Shown here one piece after another: positions 9,236 through 18,475 of a stretch of DNA of 64,000 nt. A program made the position numbers and the translations under genes. The stretch is from Phyllobacterium sp. 628 (GTDB lineage: Bacteria; Pseudomonadota; Alphaproteobacteria; Rhizobiales; Rhizobiaceae): assembly GCF_014189505.1 (NCBI RefSeq), contig NZ_CP050301.1, forward strand, positions 3,789,501 through 3,853,500, given 5' to 3'. Below the pieces are notes generated by a model that did not search any database, had not been told where the DNA came from, and saw only the letters and a list, made by a program, of their open reading frames with translations. Each line of letters begins with the position of its first letter. The first letter of the stretch is position 1.

Positions 9236-9628
9236 ATGAAACGTTTTTCAATGGCCTTCAGCGCTGCGACCATGACGCTGGCACTTGCTGCTTGCCAGAC
9301 TGGCTCCAATCAGGACAGCGGACCGGTGGAAGTTTCCCGTCCCGTCGATGCCGTTCAGGGCCAATGGTCGGATACATCAGGCTTCGCCTTCTCAAATTTT
9401 AATGGCGGCGTCTTCGAAAGTCGTGCCAATGATACCAAAGAAAAGGTGGCTGAAGGCAGCTATCGCTTTGTTTCGGGAAATCTGATCGAAATTAACCTTC
9501 GCTCTCTAATCCGAGGTACCCAGTCTAAAATCAACTGCTCGCTCGTTAATGCGGGTCAGCTCAATTGTACCCCATCATCGGGCGCACAGTTTACATTGAC
9601 ACGCCGCGCCCCAGGCCAGGCCGGTTGA
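9236..9628 (+). CDS. omp10: Outer-membrane lipoprotein of the Omp10 type (Inh/Omp19 superfamily)
   Basis: A 130-residue lipoprotein. The signal peptide ends in the lipobox LAAC, with lipidated Cys20. The mature part matches Brucella Omp10 as I know it: blocks FNGGVFESR, KVAEGSY, LIEINLRSLIRGTQSK and LNCTPSSG, with two cysteines. The known Brucella protein is a minor outer-membrane lipoprotein exposed at the surface. The ATG at 9236 follows AGGAGAG by 7 bases; a longer in-frame start at 9131 would bury the signal peptide and is rejected. The adjacency to a 5'-nucleotidase gene and hemH fits the Brucella gene order as I remember it. Confidence 0.92.
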   Translation: MKRFSMAFSAATMTLALAACQTGSNQDSGPVEVSRPVDAVQGQWSDTSGFAFSNFNGGVFESRANDTKEKVAEGSYRFVSGNLIEINLRSLIRGTQSKINCSLVNAGQLNCTPSSGAQFTLTRRAPGQAG

Positions 9629-9808
9629 TTTAAAACCTGCTATGCTGGCGCCGATTGATCTGCGCCAGCCTCCCTTTTGTAGCAGAGGCGGCAAAAAATG
9701 CCGCCGTTCCCTTGCAAGCCATCGCAACAAATGAAACCATCGTCCACATCTGTCACACAGATCAATGGACCGGTGACAGCATCAGGCGATCGCAACAGGG
9801 AGCAGATC

Positions 9809-11698
9809 ATGTCCAAAATCCTCACCAGAATTTTGCTCAGTACCTCCGCCCTCACCATGACGGCCGGTGTGGCAATGGCCGACTACACGCTGAATATTCT
9901 GCACATCAACGATCAGCATTCGCGTATTGAAGAAATCAACAAATACGATTCCACCTGCACGCCTGAAGAAACCAGCAAGAACGAATGTTTTGGCGGTATC
10001 GCCCGGGTGAAAGCCAAAATCGACGAGCGCCGCGCCGCGCTGTCGAAGGATGGCGGCAATGTTATCGTGCTCGATGCGGGCGACGAATTTCAGGGATCGC
10101 TGTTCTATACGACTTACAAGGGCGACGACACTGCCGAGTTCATGAACGGCATCGGCTTCGACGCCATGGCGCTTGGCAATCATGAATTCGATGACACTGC
10201 GGAAACGCTGGCAAAGTTCCTCGACAAAGTGACATTCCCGGTTATTTCCACCAATACAGAAGCTGCCGAAGGTTCGCCCATAGCGGGCAAATACAAGCCC
10301 TATCTGATCAAGGAAATTGGCGGCCAGAAGATCGGGATTGTCTCAGCCCTCACCCGCGATACGGCGGAAATATCAACCCCCGGACCAACGGTAAAATTTG
10401 CCGACGAAATCGAGACCTTGAAAAAGGCGGTCGAAACCTTGAAGGCCCAAGGCATCAACAAGATCATCGCGCTCAACCATGACGGTTATGTCAAGGACAA
10501 GGAAATTGCCGCTGCTGTTGACGGCATCGATGTGATTGTCGGTGGACACAGCCACACATTGCTGTCGAACACCGATCCGCAGGCGCTTGGCCCCTATCCA
10601 ACCCTTGTCAAAGGCCCTTCCGGCCGCGATGTGCCGATTGTCCAGGCCAAATCCTACTCAAAATATCTCGGCGAGTTGAAAGTCACCTTCGATGATGACG
10701 GCAACGTCACCAAGAGCGAGGGCGCGCCGATCCTGCTCGATTCCTCTGTGGTCCCCGATGCGGCCTATGCCGCGCGGATCAAGGAACTGGCAAAACCAAT
10801 CGAAGAACTCAAAGCCCGCAAGGTCGCTGAATCCGGCGGTGTGATCGAGGCGGCGCGCGAGGTTTGCCGTGCGGTGGAGTGCTCCATGGGCAATCTGGTC
10901 GCCGACGCCATGCTGGACCGGGTCAAGGATCAGGGCATGACCATGGCTATTATCAATGGCGGCGGCTTGCGCGCGTCGATTGATGCGGGTGACGTGACGA
11001 TGGGCGAAGTGCTCACAGTTCTGCCATTCCAGAACACGCTGTCGACATTTCAGCTCAAGGGCGCAGATGTGGTTGCTGCACTGGAAAACGGTGTCAGCCA
11101 GATCGATCAGGGCGCCGGCCGCTTTGCGCAAGTCTCGGGTCTTAAATATGCATTCGACGTGTCAAAGCCTGTCGGACAGCGCGTCTCTGCGGTGGAAGTC
11201 ACGGATGGCGGCGGCTGGAAGCCGATCGACACGGCTGCAACCTATGGCGTGGTTTCCAACAACTACATGCGGGCTGGCGGTGACGGTTACAAGATTTTCG
11301 CCACCAATGCGCAAAATGCCTATGATTTCGGCCCAGGCCTTGAAGCCGTTGTTGCAGATTATCTGGCCAAGAAAACGCCCTACAAACCCTATACGGACGG
11401 CCGCATAACGGTGATTGCTGCCGCGGCCCAACCGGCAGCCTCTGCGCCTCAAGCGGCGGAACCGGCCAAGCCCACAGTTGAAGCTGCCAAACCAACCACT
11501 AAAACCGTCGCTCTCCTTACCAAGAAGCCATCAGGCCAACCGACCACCTACATCATCAAGCGCGGTGACAACTTCTGGAATATTGCCAAGGAAGTTTATG
11601 GCAATGGATTTGACTGGAAGAAGCTGGCGGAAGCCAATCCGGAAATGGTCATCATGAAACTGCCGATTGGCAGCGAGATGAAAATTCCGGCACGCTGA
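9809..11698 (+). CDS. Periplasmic bifunctional 5'-nucleotidase / 2',3'-cyclic phosphodiesterase family with C-terminal LysM
   Basis: A 629-residue secreted metallophosphoesterase. A signal peptide (cleavage near AMA-DYT, residue 25) is followed by ILHINDQHSRIEE, which supplies the first metal ligands. GNHEFD is at residues 123-128, and the VGGHSH metal site comes later. The C-terminal substrate-binding domain has MTMAIINGGGLRASI, VLPFQNTL and NYMRAGGDGY. After a Pro/Ala/Lys-rich linker, a LysM module (YIIKRGDNFWNIAKEVYG..) closes the protein, which probably tethers it to peptidoglycan. It hydrolyses nucleotides so that nucleosides and phosphate can be taken up. The ATG at 9809 follows AGGGAG; upstream in-frame starts lack a ribosome site and displace the signal peptide. 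Confidence 0.93.
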   Translation: MSKILTRILLSTSALTMTAGVAMADYTLNILHINDQHSRIEEINKYDSTCTPEETSKNECFGGIARVKAKIDERRAALSKDGGNVIVLDAGDEFQGSLFYTTYKGDDTAEFMNGIGFDAMALGNHEFDDTAETLAKFLDKVTFPVISTNTEAAEGSPIAGKYKPYLIKEIGGQKIGIVSALTRDTAEISTPGPTVKFADEIETLKKAVETLKAQGINKIIALNHDGYVKDKEIAAAVDGIDVIVGGHSHTLLSNTDPQALGPYPTLVKGPSGRDVPIVQAKSYSKYLGELKVTFDDDGNVTKSEGAPILLDSSVVPDAAYAARIKELAKPIEELKARKVAESGGVIEAAREVCRAVECSMGNLVADAMLDRVKDQGMTMAIINGGGLRASIDAGDVTMGEVLTVLPFQNTLSTFQLKGADVVAALENGVSQIDQGAGRFAQVSGLKYAFDVSKPVGQRVSAVEVTDGGGWKPIDTAATYGVVSNNYMRAGGDGYKIFATNAQNAYDFGPGLEAVVADYLAKKTPYKPYTDGRITVIAAAAQPAASAPQAAEPAKPTVEAAKPTTKTVALLTKKPSGQPTTYIIKRGDNFWNIAKEVYGNGFDWKKLAEANPEMVIMKLPIGSEMKIPAR

Positions 11699-11735
11699 TC
11701 GCCACCAGGACAAACGGTCCGAGGGAAGACATTTC

Positions 11736-11770
11736 AACCCGGCATAACTTGAATGTTGTGCCGGGTTCTT
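11736..11770 (+). terminator. Terminator after the 5'-nucleotidase gene
   Basis: Long stem with arms AACCCGGCATAAC and GTTGTGCCGGGTT (one G:T pair) around a six-base loop, followed by CTTTC. It lies about 40 bp downstream of the stop codon. Confidence 0.8.
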
Positions 11771-11891
11771 TCATATCTCACCTGATTTTCTTCGCTGATG
11801 GCGATTTATCCTCCTTTGCTGCGGCTTTTCGCGCCCTTGCAATCATCGCCTTCGCCACTAGGTTCCACACGCAAAACAGGAGTTGATGCGG

Positions 11892-12941
11892 ATGACGATG
11901 TCTGGTGAGGTTGGTGTGGCAATAAACAAGCCCGGCGACCATCCGCGCATCGAAACGTCGAAGGTCGGCGTGCTCCTCGTCAATCTCGGCACGCCCGATG
12001 GCACAGATGCAACATCCGTGCGGCGCTATCTCAAAGAATTTTTGTCGGACAAGCGCGTGATCGAATGGCCACGCGCCATCTGGCTGCCTGTGCTCTACGG
12101 CATCGTGCTCAATACCCGTCCGAAAAAATCCGGCGCGCTCTATGCCAAGATATGGAACAACGAACGCAATGAGTCGCCGTTGCGCACTTATACCCGTGCG
12201 CAAGGTGAAAAACTTGCAAAGGCTTTTGCCTCGCATCCGAATATCGTCGTCGACTGGGGTATGCGTTACGGCCAGCCTTCGATTGAACAGGCACTGGAAC
12301 GGCTCGACCAGCAGGGCTGCAAGCGGATCGTCATGTTTCCGCTTTATCCGCAATATTCGGCAACGACCACAGCCACCGTGAACGATAAATTCTTTGAGGC
12401 TCTGATCAAGATGCGCTTCATGCCGGCAACGCGGACTGTACCTTCCTATCAGGATGAGGCGGTCTATATTGATGCTCTGGCGGTTTCCATCGAGAAGCAT
12501 TTTGCGACACTCGATTTTGAACCGGAAGTGCTGATTGCCTCCTATCACGGCATTCCGCAAAGCTATTTCAAGCGCGGTGATCCCTATCCCTGCCATTGCT
12601 GGAAGACGACGCGCCTGCTGCGCGAGCGGCTGGGCTGGGATGAAAAGAAGCTGATCACCTGTTTTCAGTCACGCTTTGGACCGGAAGAGTGGATGCAGCC
12701 CTACACCGACAAGACGGTCGAGAAACTCGCCAAAGACGGGGTGAAGTCTATCGCCGTGTTCAATCCTGGCTTTGTCGCCGACTGCTTGGAAACGCTTGAG
12801 GAAATAGCAGTGGAGGCGGCAAAAACCTTCCATGAAAATGGCGGCATCAATTTTACCCACGTCCCCTGCCTCAATGATTCCGACGACGGCATGCGGGTGA
12901 TCGAAGAGCTGGTCCGGCGTGAATTGCAGGGCTGGATCTAA
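11892..12941 (+). CDS. hemH: Ferrochelatase
   Basis: About 349 residues. It inserts Fe2+ into protoporphyrin IX, the last step of heme synthesis, at the inner face of the membrane. The signatures are GVLLVNLGTPDG and RRYLKEFLSDKRVIE near the N-terminus, SYHGIPQ with catalytic His219, and QSRFGPEEWMQPYT. The length is normal for the family. AGGAG ends at 11882, so the ATG at 11892 has the best spacing; ATG 11886 or TTG 11883 would add two or three residues. It stands alone between two terminating units, with omp10 and the nucleotidase upstream. Confidence 0.95.
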   Translation: MTMSGEVGVAINKPGDHPRIETSKVGVLLVNLGTPDGTDATSVRRYLKEFLSDKRVIEWPRAIWLPVLYGIVLNTRPKKSGALYAKIWNNERNESPLRTYTRAQGEKLAKAFASHPNIVVDWGMRYGQPSIEQALERLDQQGCKRIVMFPLYPQYSATTTATVNDKFFEALIKMRFMPATRTVPSYQDEAVYIDALAVSIEKHFATLDFEPEVLIASYHGIPQSYFKRGDPYPCHCWKTTRLLRERLGWDEKKLITCFQSRFGPEEWMQPYTDKTVEKLAKDGVKSIAVFNPGFVADCLETLEEIAVEAAKTFHENGGINFTHVPCLNDSDDGMRVIEELVRRELQGWI

Positions 12942-13039
12942 TCCAACGCCGCGCCCCTATAAATCACCGCTTAAGCCTTTCTGAAGTCAAGACTTTGGTC
13001 TATCTTGGCGTCGTCCGCATAAAGGACGATGATATGAGG

Positions 13040-13059
13040 TGACGTTGGTCCCAACGTCA
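13040..13059. promoter_or_regulatory. Perfect 20-bp palindrome just upstream of the qmcA ribosome site
   Basis: TGACGTTGG-TC-CCAACGTCA, nine matching bases on each side, 4 bases before the ribosome site AAGGGGGAAG of qmcA. In mRNA it can form an 8-bp hairpin with a GTCC loop close to the ribosome site. In DNA it could be an operator. The sequence does not show which. Confidence 0.45.
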
Positions 13060-13075
13060 GTCAAGGGGGAAGATA

Positions 13076-14086
13076 ATGCCGTTCAGCGGTTTCGATTTTA
13101 CCATTCCAGTACTGGTCCTTCTGGTTCTGGTGGTTTTGTTTGCGGGCGTGAAGACCGTGCCGCAGGGGTATAATTATACGATCGAACGCTTCGGCAAATA
13201 TACCCGCACGCTTGCGCCCGGCCTCAGCCTCATCGTCCCGTTCTTTGATCGCATCGGCGCCAAGCTGAACATGATGGAGCAGGTGCTGGACGTCCAGACA
13301 CAGGAAGTCATCACCAAGGACAACGCCAACATCGCCGTCGATGGCATTGCCTTCTATCAGATTCTCAATGCACCGCAGGCTGCCTATCAGGTTAGCGGGC
13401 TGCAGAACGCCATTCTCAACCTCACCATGACCAACATTCGTACCGTCATGGGTTCGATGGATCTGGATGAGCTCTTGTCCAATCGCGACGCGATCAATGA
13501 CCGTCTGTTGCGTGTGGTGGATGAAGCCGCGCATTCCTGGGGCATCAAGATGACCCGCGTCGAAATCAAGGACATCAACCCGCCCAAGGATCTGCTGGAT
13601 TCAATGGCGCGGCAGATGAAGGCGGAACGTGAAAAGCGTGCACTGGTTCTGGAAGCGGAAGGCAATCGGGCGGCGCAAATCCTCCGCGCCGAAGGCTTGA
13701 AGCAGGCACAAATTCTCGAAGCCGAGGGCAAGCGCGAAGCCGCTTACCGTGAAGCCGAAGGCCGTGAACGTCTGGCGCAGGCCGAAGCCAAGGCAACCGA
13801 ACTGGTTTCGGCAGCCATCAGCAACGGGAATGTTCAGGCCATCAACTATTTCGTCGCCCAGAAATACACAGAAGCTTTCGGCAAAATCGCCTCCAGCACC
13901 AATCAAAAGATTATCCTGATGCCGATGGAAGCATCATCGCTGGTCGGTACGCTCGGTGGCATTGGCGCCATTGCGAAGGAAGTGTTCGGTGATGTTGCAC
14001 AGGCAGAGCGCCCAACCCCACCGGCACAGCCGCCCCGTGGCCGCACGGTTCCGGGTACGAGCGGCGGATCCGGCCAGTCGTCATAA
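13076..14086 (+). CDS. qmcA: SPFH/Band 7 membrane protein (QmcA/stomatin type)
   Basis: A 336-residue protein with an N-terminal membrane anchor (residues 8-25), an SPFH domain (about 25-180, with [23 protein letters not shown]) and a long charged helix full of EAEG repeats (about 185-250) that should oligomerise. A Pro-rich tail ends the protein. Relatives assemble into membrane rings linked to FtsH-type proteolysis and membrane order. The ATG follows GGGGAAG. The nfeD gene begins 24 bp later, the standard SPFH-NfeD pair in bacteria, so the two products are expected to act together. Confidence 0.92.
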   Translation: MPFSGFDFTIPVLVLLVLVVLFAGVKTVPQGYNYTIERFGKYTRTLAPGLSLIVPFFDRIGAKLNMMEQVLDVQTQEVITKDNANIAVDGIAFYQILNAPQAAYQVSGLQNAILNLTMTNIRTVMGSMDLDELLSNRDAINDRLLRVVDEAAHSWGIKMTRVEIKDINPPKDLLDSMARQMKAEREKRALVLEAEGNRAAQILRAEGLKQAQILEAEGKREAAYREAEGRERLAQAEAKATELVSAAISNGNVQAINYFVAQKYTEAFGKIASSTNQKIILMPMEASSLVGTLGGIGAIAKEVFGDVAQAERPTPPAQPPRGRTVPGTSGGSGQSS

Positions 14087-14110
14087 AAGGCCAGCGGAGG
14101 AGTTGCACTG

Positions 14111-14571
14111 ATGTTGGAACATCTCTTCTATGAACTCGGCTCGTGGAACTGGGTCGTACTCGGCTTTATCCTGCTCATTCTGGAAGTGGCAGCGCCCGGC
14201 ATCTTTTGCTGTGGTTTGGTATTGCCGCGATTATCGTCGGGTTTCTGACCATATTGGTGCTCGGGCCAATGTTTGCCATTGGCTGGCAGATACAGATTAT
14301 CCTGTTTCTGATTCTCTCCGTCATCTCTGTGTTTATCGGCCGCCGCTTTATGGGCGCAACGGATGTGCCATCGGACGAACCCCTGCTCAACCGGCGCAAC
14401 GAACAGTTGATCGGGCAGATCGTGGTACTGGAGGAGGCAACGGTGAATGGTCGTGGCCGGGCACGCATTGGTGACAGCTTGTGGCGCGTCAAAGGCCCTG
14501 ATCTTGCCGCGGGAAGCCGTGTAAGGATTACCGGAACCGATCAGGGAACATTGGTGGTTGAGGCGGTTTAA
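14111..14571 (+). pseudogene. nfeD: NfeD family membrane protein, frameshifted by one base
   Basis: A protein of about 153 residues if repaired. The start MLEHLFYELGSWNWVVLGF and the first membrane segment LEVAAPGIF lie in one frame, and LLWFGIAAIIVGFLTIL onward in another. Adding one T to the TTTT run at 14204-14207 joins them. The rest has two more membrane segments and the C-terminal OB-fold (NEQLIGQIVVLEEATVNGRGRARIGDSLWRVKG), which is typical of short NfeD1b-like partners of SPFH proteins. A shortened start at 14143 in the downstream frame would lose the first helix. The defect may be a homopolymer sequencing error. Confidence 0.85.
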
Positions 14572-14614
14572 GGTAAGTTTTGCACCACCCTCATGTTGCT
14601 TAGCCACTACTCTT

Positions 14615-14808
14615 TCCGTCATCCTCGGGCTTGACCCGAGGACCCACGGCTGAGTAGCACATATTTATCCACGCACTCGCTGAGGTCCAGGAAGATGAAT
14701 GGCAAAATCACCTTCATAGAGAACCCAATAATCTGGAATGCATCGAACCAGTTGAAATAGTAGCGCTTCTTAGCCGTAGGTCCTCGGGTCAAGCCCGAGG
14801 ATGACGGA
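14615..14808. repeat. 30-bp perfect inverted repeat enclosing about 135 bp
   Basis: Left arm 14615-14644 and right arm 14779-14808 are exact reverse complements (TCCGTCATCCTCGGGC... against ...GCCCGAGGATGACGGA). Each arm is itself partly palindromic around CTCGGGCTTGACCCGAG. The similarity continues inward for about 15 bp (CACGGCTGAGTAGC against the complement of CTTAGCCGTA). The enclosed DNA has no gene. It resembles the small non-autonomous intergenic elements common in alphaproteobacteria. Confidence 0.8.
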
Positions 14809-14837
14809 GAGAGAGGCGCCCCAAGATGCAGCCCTCC

Positions 14838-14872
14838 AACTCCCTCATGGTGAGCTTGTCGAACCACGCATC
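14838..14872. repeat. Single arm of the dispersed CTCATGGTGAGCTTG repeat
   Basis: CCCTCATGGTGAGCTTGTCG followed by AACCACGCA, identical to arms at 0.77, 8.2 and 38.8 kb, between the 30-bp inverted repeat and the kdsD stop codon. Confidence 0.75.
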
Positions 14873-14893
14873 ATCGATTTGCAGCCACAAAAA

Positions 14894-15889
14894 TCAGGCA
14901 GCGCCGATCCGCAGCAGATCGTGGAAATGCACGATCCCAACCGGGAAATTGTTTTCCGTAACCATCAGCGCACCGATATTATATTCATTGAGCAGCGCAA
15001 GCGCGGCACTCGCCAGCATGGTCGTCGGGACGGTCTTCGGCTTGCGCGTCATGATCTCTTCCACCTTCACCGTCATCAGATTGCGGTGAAGATTGCGCGA
15101 TAGATCGCCATCCGTGATAATGCCTGCCAGCGTCCCATCCTCATTCTGAACGGCAATGCAGCCAAAGCGTTTGTCGGACAGCACTCTCATGGCTTCGGGA
15201 ATGAGCATCCCCAATGGAACGAGCGGAATTTCCTGACCGCGATGCATGATTTCATGCACATGGGTCAGGCTTGCCCCAAGCGAGCCGCCGGGGTGGAATG
15301 TCTTGAAATCACCCGCCGTGAAACCGCGCGCTTCCAGCAAGGCGACCGCAATCGCATCGCCCATCGCCAGTTGCAGCAAGGTGGATGTGGTCGGCGCAAG
15401 CCCATGCGGACAAGCTTCGGTGATCCGCGGCAACAGCAAGACAACATCCGCCGCCGTCGCCAGCGCCGACGTTTCACCGGCAGTCACCGCGATCAAAGGA
15501 ATACGGAAACGCCTGGAATAACTGACGATCCCCTTCAACTCAGCCGTATCACCAGACCAGGACAAAGCCAGAATGGCATCATCATGGGCAATCATGCCGA
15601 GATCGCCATGATTGGCTTCGGAAGGATGGACGAAGAAAGCCGGTGTGCCGGTGGAAGCAAAGGTCGCTGCAATCTTGGAACCAACGTGACCGCTTTTGCC
15701 GACGCCAGTGACAATGATTCTGCCTTTGATCGATGCAATGCTTTCAATGGCCTTGCCGAAGGCTTCAGCCAAGCCGCCATCCAGCGCATCGCGTAAAGCG
15801 CTCAGCCCGTCTTTTTCGGTTGAAATCGTCCGTTTTGCGGAATCAACCGCTGCGGACTTGTCGAGTTCGATGTCGTTTATTGCCTGCAT
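14894..15889 (-). CDS. kdsD: D-arabinose-5-phosphate isomerase (KpsF/GutQ family)
   Basis: About 331 residues. It converts ribulose-5-phosphate to arabinose-5-phosphate, the first step toward the lipopolysaccharide sugar KDO. The SIS domain comes first (IIVTGVGKSGHVGSKIAATFASTGTP, then FFVHPSEANHGDLGM and ALSWSGDTAEL), followed by two CBS domains (HEIMHRGQEIPLVPLG... and EEIMTRKPKTVP...). The start at 15889 (MQAINDIELDK) gives the usual length; an in-frame ATG at 15958 would add 23 atypical residues. It is divergent from the beta-barrel protein gene. Confidence 0.92.
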   Translation of the reverse strand: MQAINDIELDKSAAVDSAKRTISTEKDGLSALRDALDGGLAEAFGKAIESIASIKGRIIVTGVGKSGHVGSKIAATFASTGTPAFFVHPSEANHGDLGMIAHDDAILALSWSGDTAELKGIVSYSRRFRIPLIAVTAGETSALATAADVVLLLPRITEACPHGLAPTTSTLLQLAMGDAIAVALLEARGFTAGDFKTFHPGGSLGASLTHVHEIMHRGQEIPLVPLGMLIPEAMRVLSDKRFGCIAVQNEDGTLAGIITDGDLSRNLHRNLMTVKVEEIMTRKPKTVPTTMLASAALALLNEYNIGALMVTENNFPVGIVHFHDLLRIGAA

Positions 15890-16041
15890 GGGCAGAACCG
15901 TTAACGCTTTGTTCGAGCGCTGTCCATTTTTTGTTGGCGATAAGGTTTCGAAACGCACATCTGCGGCAACACAGGAAACCAGTCATTAACCATGACAGTT
16001 TACGCTCCATAAAGGTTCGAACTCAATGGCAATACGCTTTC

Positions 16042-17802
16042 ATGCATCATCGGCAACCACGCATCGAAGCACCGCCCGGTTGCGGTAGCTTCAAATCGAT
16101 GATCATCCTCTGTCTGTCGGCGGGGCTGATGAGCGGCGTTGCATTTACTTTTCATGGAACAGCATTTGCCCAGCAAGCCGTGCCGCTACGCGGCTCGGTC
16201 GATGAAGATGTGTTGCAGACACAGCAGCAAAGCATTCCGCGCCGTCCGTTATCGCGCCCGGCACCCACTCAGCCCCAGCAAGCGGTTGATACCGGCGAAG
16301 GCATACCTTCTGATCCCTATCAGCCTGTCAGTCCCGGCGCCTTGCCGGACAATGATCCCGGCAATCCCAGCGGGACTGGCGTTCCCTCCAATAATGGTGC
16401 ACCAGCGTCGGGGTTGACGAACAGTGCTGGCGGCCTCAACACAAACGCGGCTGCACAGCCCGGCGCGATACCCATTCCAGCAGACCGCACAACGGCCGCA
16501 AACCAGCGAGGGCGTCCGGGTCAGACCCCGGCGCGCGGCGGCCGGGCAACCGATGGGCTGACAACCGGCGCGCTTGACGACACGGCGGGTAACCCGAAAG
16601 AGCAGCGCGCGGACAAGGACAATTTGCCCGAACCCGCGATAGAACGCCGCATTATCAAGCCTGACCCCGAACCCTTTGCGCCACTCGGCATAAGGGCCGG
16701 CATTGTCACGCTTCGGCCGTCCATCTCGCAGGGCATTCGCGCCACCACCAATGCCGATGGCAGTTCGGACGGCAAGAGCGCGGTCCTGTCGGAAACCCGC
16801 CTGCGGGCCCGCGCCACAACAGATTGGGCGCGCCATTCGGCTTTCCTCGATTTCGACGGCACCTATGACAAGTCCTTGTCGGGCGAGGATTACTCAGCTC
16901 CCGATGCCTCATTGCGTGGCGGCTTTCAGCTTGATCTTGGCGAACGCACGACGGTAACAGGCGAAGGCGGTTATCGCTACAGGCAGGAAGATGCCAGTGC
17001 ACCGACCACGATCGTTGGCACATCCAACCGCCCGGCAGTACAGGAACTTGACGCAAACCTTGGCGTCAGACACGAATTTGGCCGGTTCTTCGGTCAGTTG
17101 AAAGGCAAGGTCGATCATACGACCTACGGCAAGGCCGACTTCTCCGATGGTACCTCCATCAGCCAGAAGGACCGCGATAATACGTTTGCCAGCATTGCCC
17201 TGCGCGGTGGGTTCGAGATGTCTCCGGCCATCAAACCCTTTGCCGAAGTTGAAATCGGCAAGCTGATGTATGATGAAACCGAGGATTCAAACGGCTTTCG
17301 CCGCTCCGGCCTGCGCACGGCGCTGCGTGGCGGCATCGAAGCCGACTTCGGCGAAAAGCTTTCCGGCGAATTTGCTCTGGGTTATCTGCGTCAGGGCATT
17401 GATGACGAGCGGCTATCAGACGTGGACGGTGTCAGTGTTGACGGAGCAATCAAATGGTCGCCCCAACGCGGCACGGACGTCAATCTTGGCCTCCTGACCC
17501 GCGTTGAAGGCGCGACTGCACCAAATGACAGCGGCTCAATCTTTTATGAGGGAAGGCTTGGCGTTAAACGCCAGATCCGCTCCAATCTGAGCGTCAATGC
17601 CGAACTGACCGCATCGCTGCGTGACAATAAGGATGGCAGCGGTCTGGACAAGGGTTTTGGCGTGGAGGTCGGGACAACCTACTGGTTCAACCGTTTCCTC
17701 GGGCTTGATGTCAGCGCCCGCCATCGCATCACGCGAAGCGAAGTCGATACCCGCCAGACCAGCGAAAGCAGTGTCTATATGGGGCTGACGCTGCAGCGGT
17801 AA
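16042..17802 (+). CDS. Outer-membrane beta-barrel protein (BBP2-like)
   Basis: About 586 residues. The signal peptide has its hydrophobic core MIILCLSAGLMSGVAF and a cleavage site after AFA-QQ. A low-complexity periplasmic part of about 150 residues rich in Pro, Gly and Asn follows. The C-terminal half alternates polar and apolar residues, as in barrel strands, with repeated endings such as ALRGGFEM, GGIEADFGEKLSGEFALGY and a terminal aromatic/aliphatic strand VYMGLTLQR. This fits the putative porin family BBP2_2. The function is unknown. The start is uncertain: 16042 and 16099 are both possible, and neither has a good ribosome site. Confidence 0.75.
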   Translation: MHHRQPRIEAPPGCGSFKSMIILCLSAGLMSGVAFTFHGTAFAQQAVPLRGSVDEDVLQTQQQSIPRRPLSRPAPTQPQQAVDTGEGIPSDPYQPVSPGALPDNDPGNPSGTGVPSNNGAPASGLTNSAGGLNTNAAAQPGAIPIPADRTTAANQRGRPGQTPARGGRATDGLTTGALDDTAGNPKEQRADKDNLPEPAIERRIIKPDPEPFAPLGIRAGIVTLRPSISQGIRATTNADGSSDGKSAVLSETRLRARATTDWARHSAFLDFDGTYDKSLSGEDYSAPDASLRGGFQLDLGERTTVTGEGGYRYRQEDASAPTTIVGTSNRPAVQELDANLGVRHEFGRFFGQLKGKVDHTTYGKADFSDGTSISQKDRDNTFASIALRGGFEMSPAIKPFAEVEIGKLMYDETEDSNGFRRSGLRTALRGGIEADFGEKLSGEFALGYLRQGIDDERLSDVDGVSVDGAIKWSPQRGTDVNLGLLTRVEGATAPNDSGSIFYEGRLGVKRQIRSNLSVNAELTASLRDNKDGSGLDKGFGVEVGTTYWFNRFLGLDVSARHRITRSEVDTRQTSESSVYMGLTLQR

Positions 17803-17841
17803 ACGCGAAATCCGGCTCGTCTATAAGTTCTAAGATGGCGC

Positions 17842-18357
17842 TCAGAAATTACACTGAACCGTTGAGCACTGAACTATAATTTCCTGTCGTTCATAGTACC
17901 ACAGTAAGCTTTGAGCGACGGCCGTCGACGCCAAAATAATCAAAACCATTTGTCGGATCGTAAGCGATTTCCAAAACACCATCTTCGCTAGAAGCAAACA
18001 ACTTGTCATACCTGCAGGAAACATCACTACCGGCAGGAATGTACCCAATTCTGCCTCTGCCCGATTTTTTGTTGAGCAACATAAAAAGTATTTGTGTTCC
18101 CCAGAAAGACCAAAGATGACCTTGGTCATCGCAATATATACGCTCCAAACCACCGAAATCGGCCCGAGCAAAAAGCCAACAACTGCCAATATTAAAAACA
18201 ATACCGATAGGAAGAGAAATGGCTTCAAACCAGCCATAAAAGCGAGTGTTTTCAAAATCAGCGTTATTGGCGATACCAAAACACAGAGTAAAGCTGCGAA
18301 GGCCCATGCCTGATTTTGCCCAGGAACCTGCCAACTGGAATCGACTTTCGAAATCAT
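17842..18357 (-). CDS. Small hypothetical membrane protein
   Basis: About 171 residues with four likely membrane segments (around AWAFAALLCVLVSPITLIL, PFLFLSVLFLILAVVGFLL, PVVMFPAGMTSCLLLAK and MVLIILASTAVAQSLLW). No family is recognised. I chose the ATG at 18357, which has TAGG 6 bases upstream; an in-frame ATG at 18378 adds 7 residues. A competing frame (17891-18334) overlaps, but the hydrophobic pattern of this one is more protein-like. The local base composition is more AT-rich than the neighbours, which suggests a recently gained or poorly constrained gene. Confidence 0.5.
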   Translation of the reverse strand: MISKVDSSWQVPGQNQAWAFAALLCVLVSPITLILKTLAFMAGLKPFLFLSVLFLILAVVGFLLGPISVVWSVYIAMTKVIFGLSGEHKYFLCCSTKNRAEAELGTFLPVVMFPAGMTSCLLLAKMVFWKSLTIRQMVLIILASTAVAQSLLWYYERQEIIVQCSTVQCNF

Positions 18358-18475
18358 CAGTAGCCTAATCCATATCAAAGCGTAAAAAGGCCGCCGACGT
18401 TATGCAAAGTAGTGCGATCACATCGGCGGTCGACCAAGAGAAGGATAATTCGCAGACACCCTCTCCCAAATTCGA

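Noticed and set aside
17891..18334. 147-residue frame inside the hypothetical membrane protein
   Set aside because: The overlapping frame 17842-18357 has a far clearer membrane pattern; both cannot be genes.
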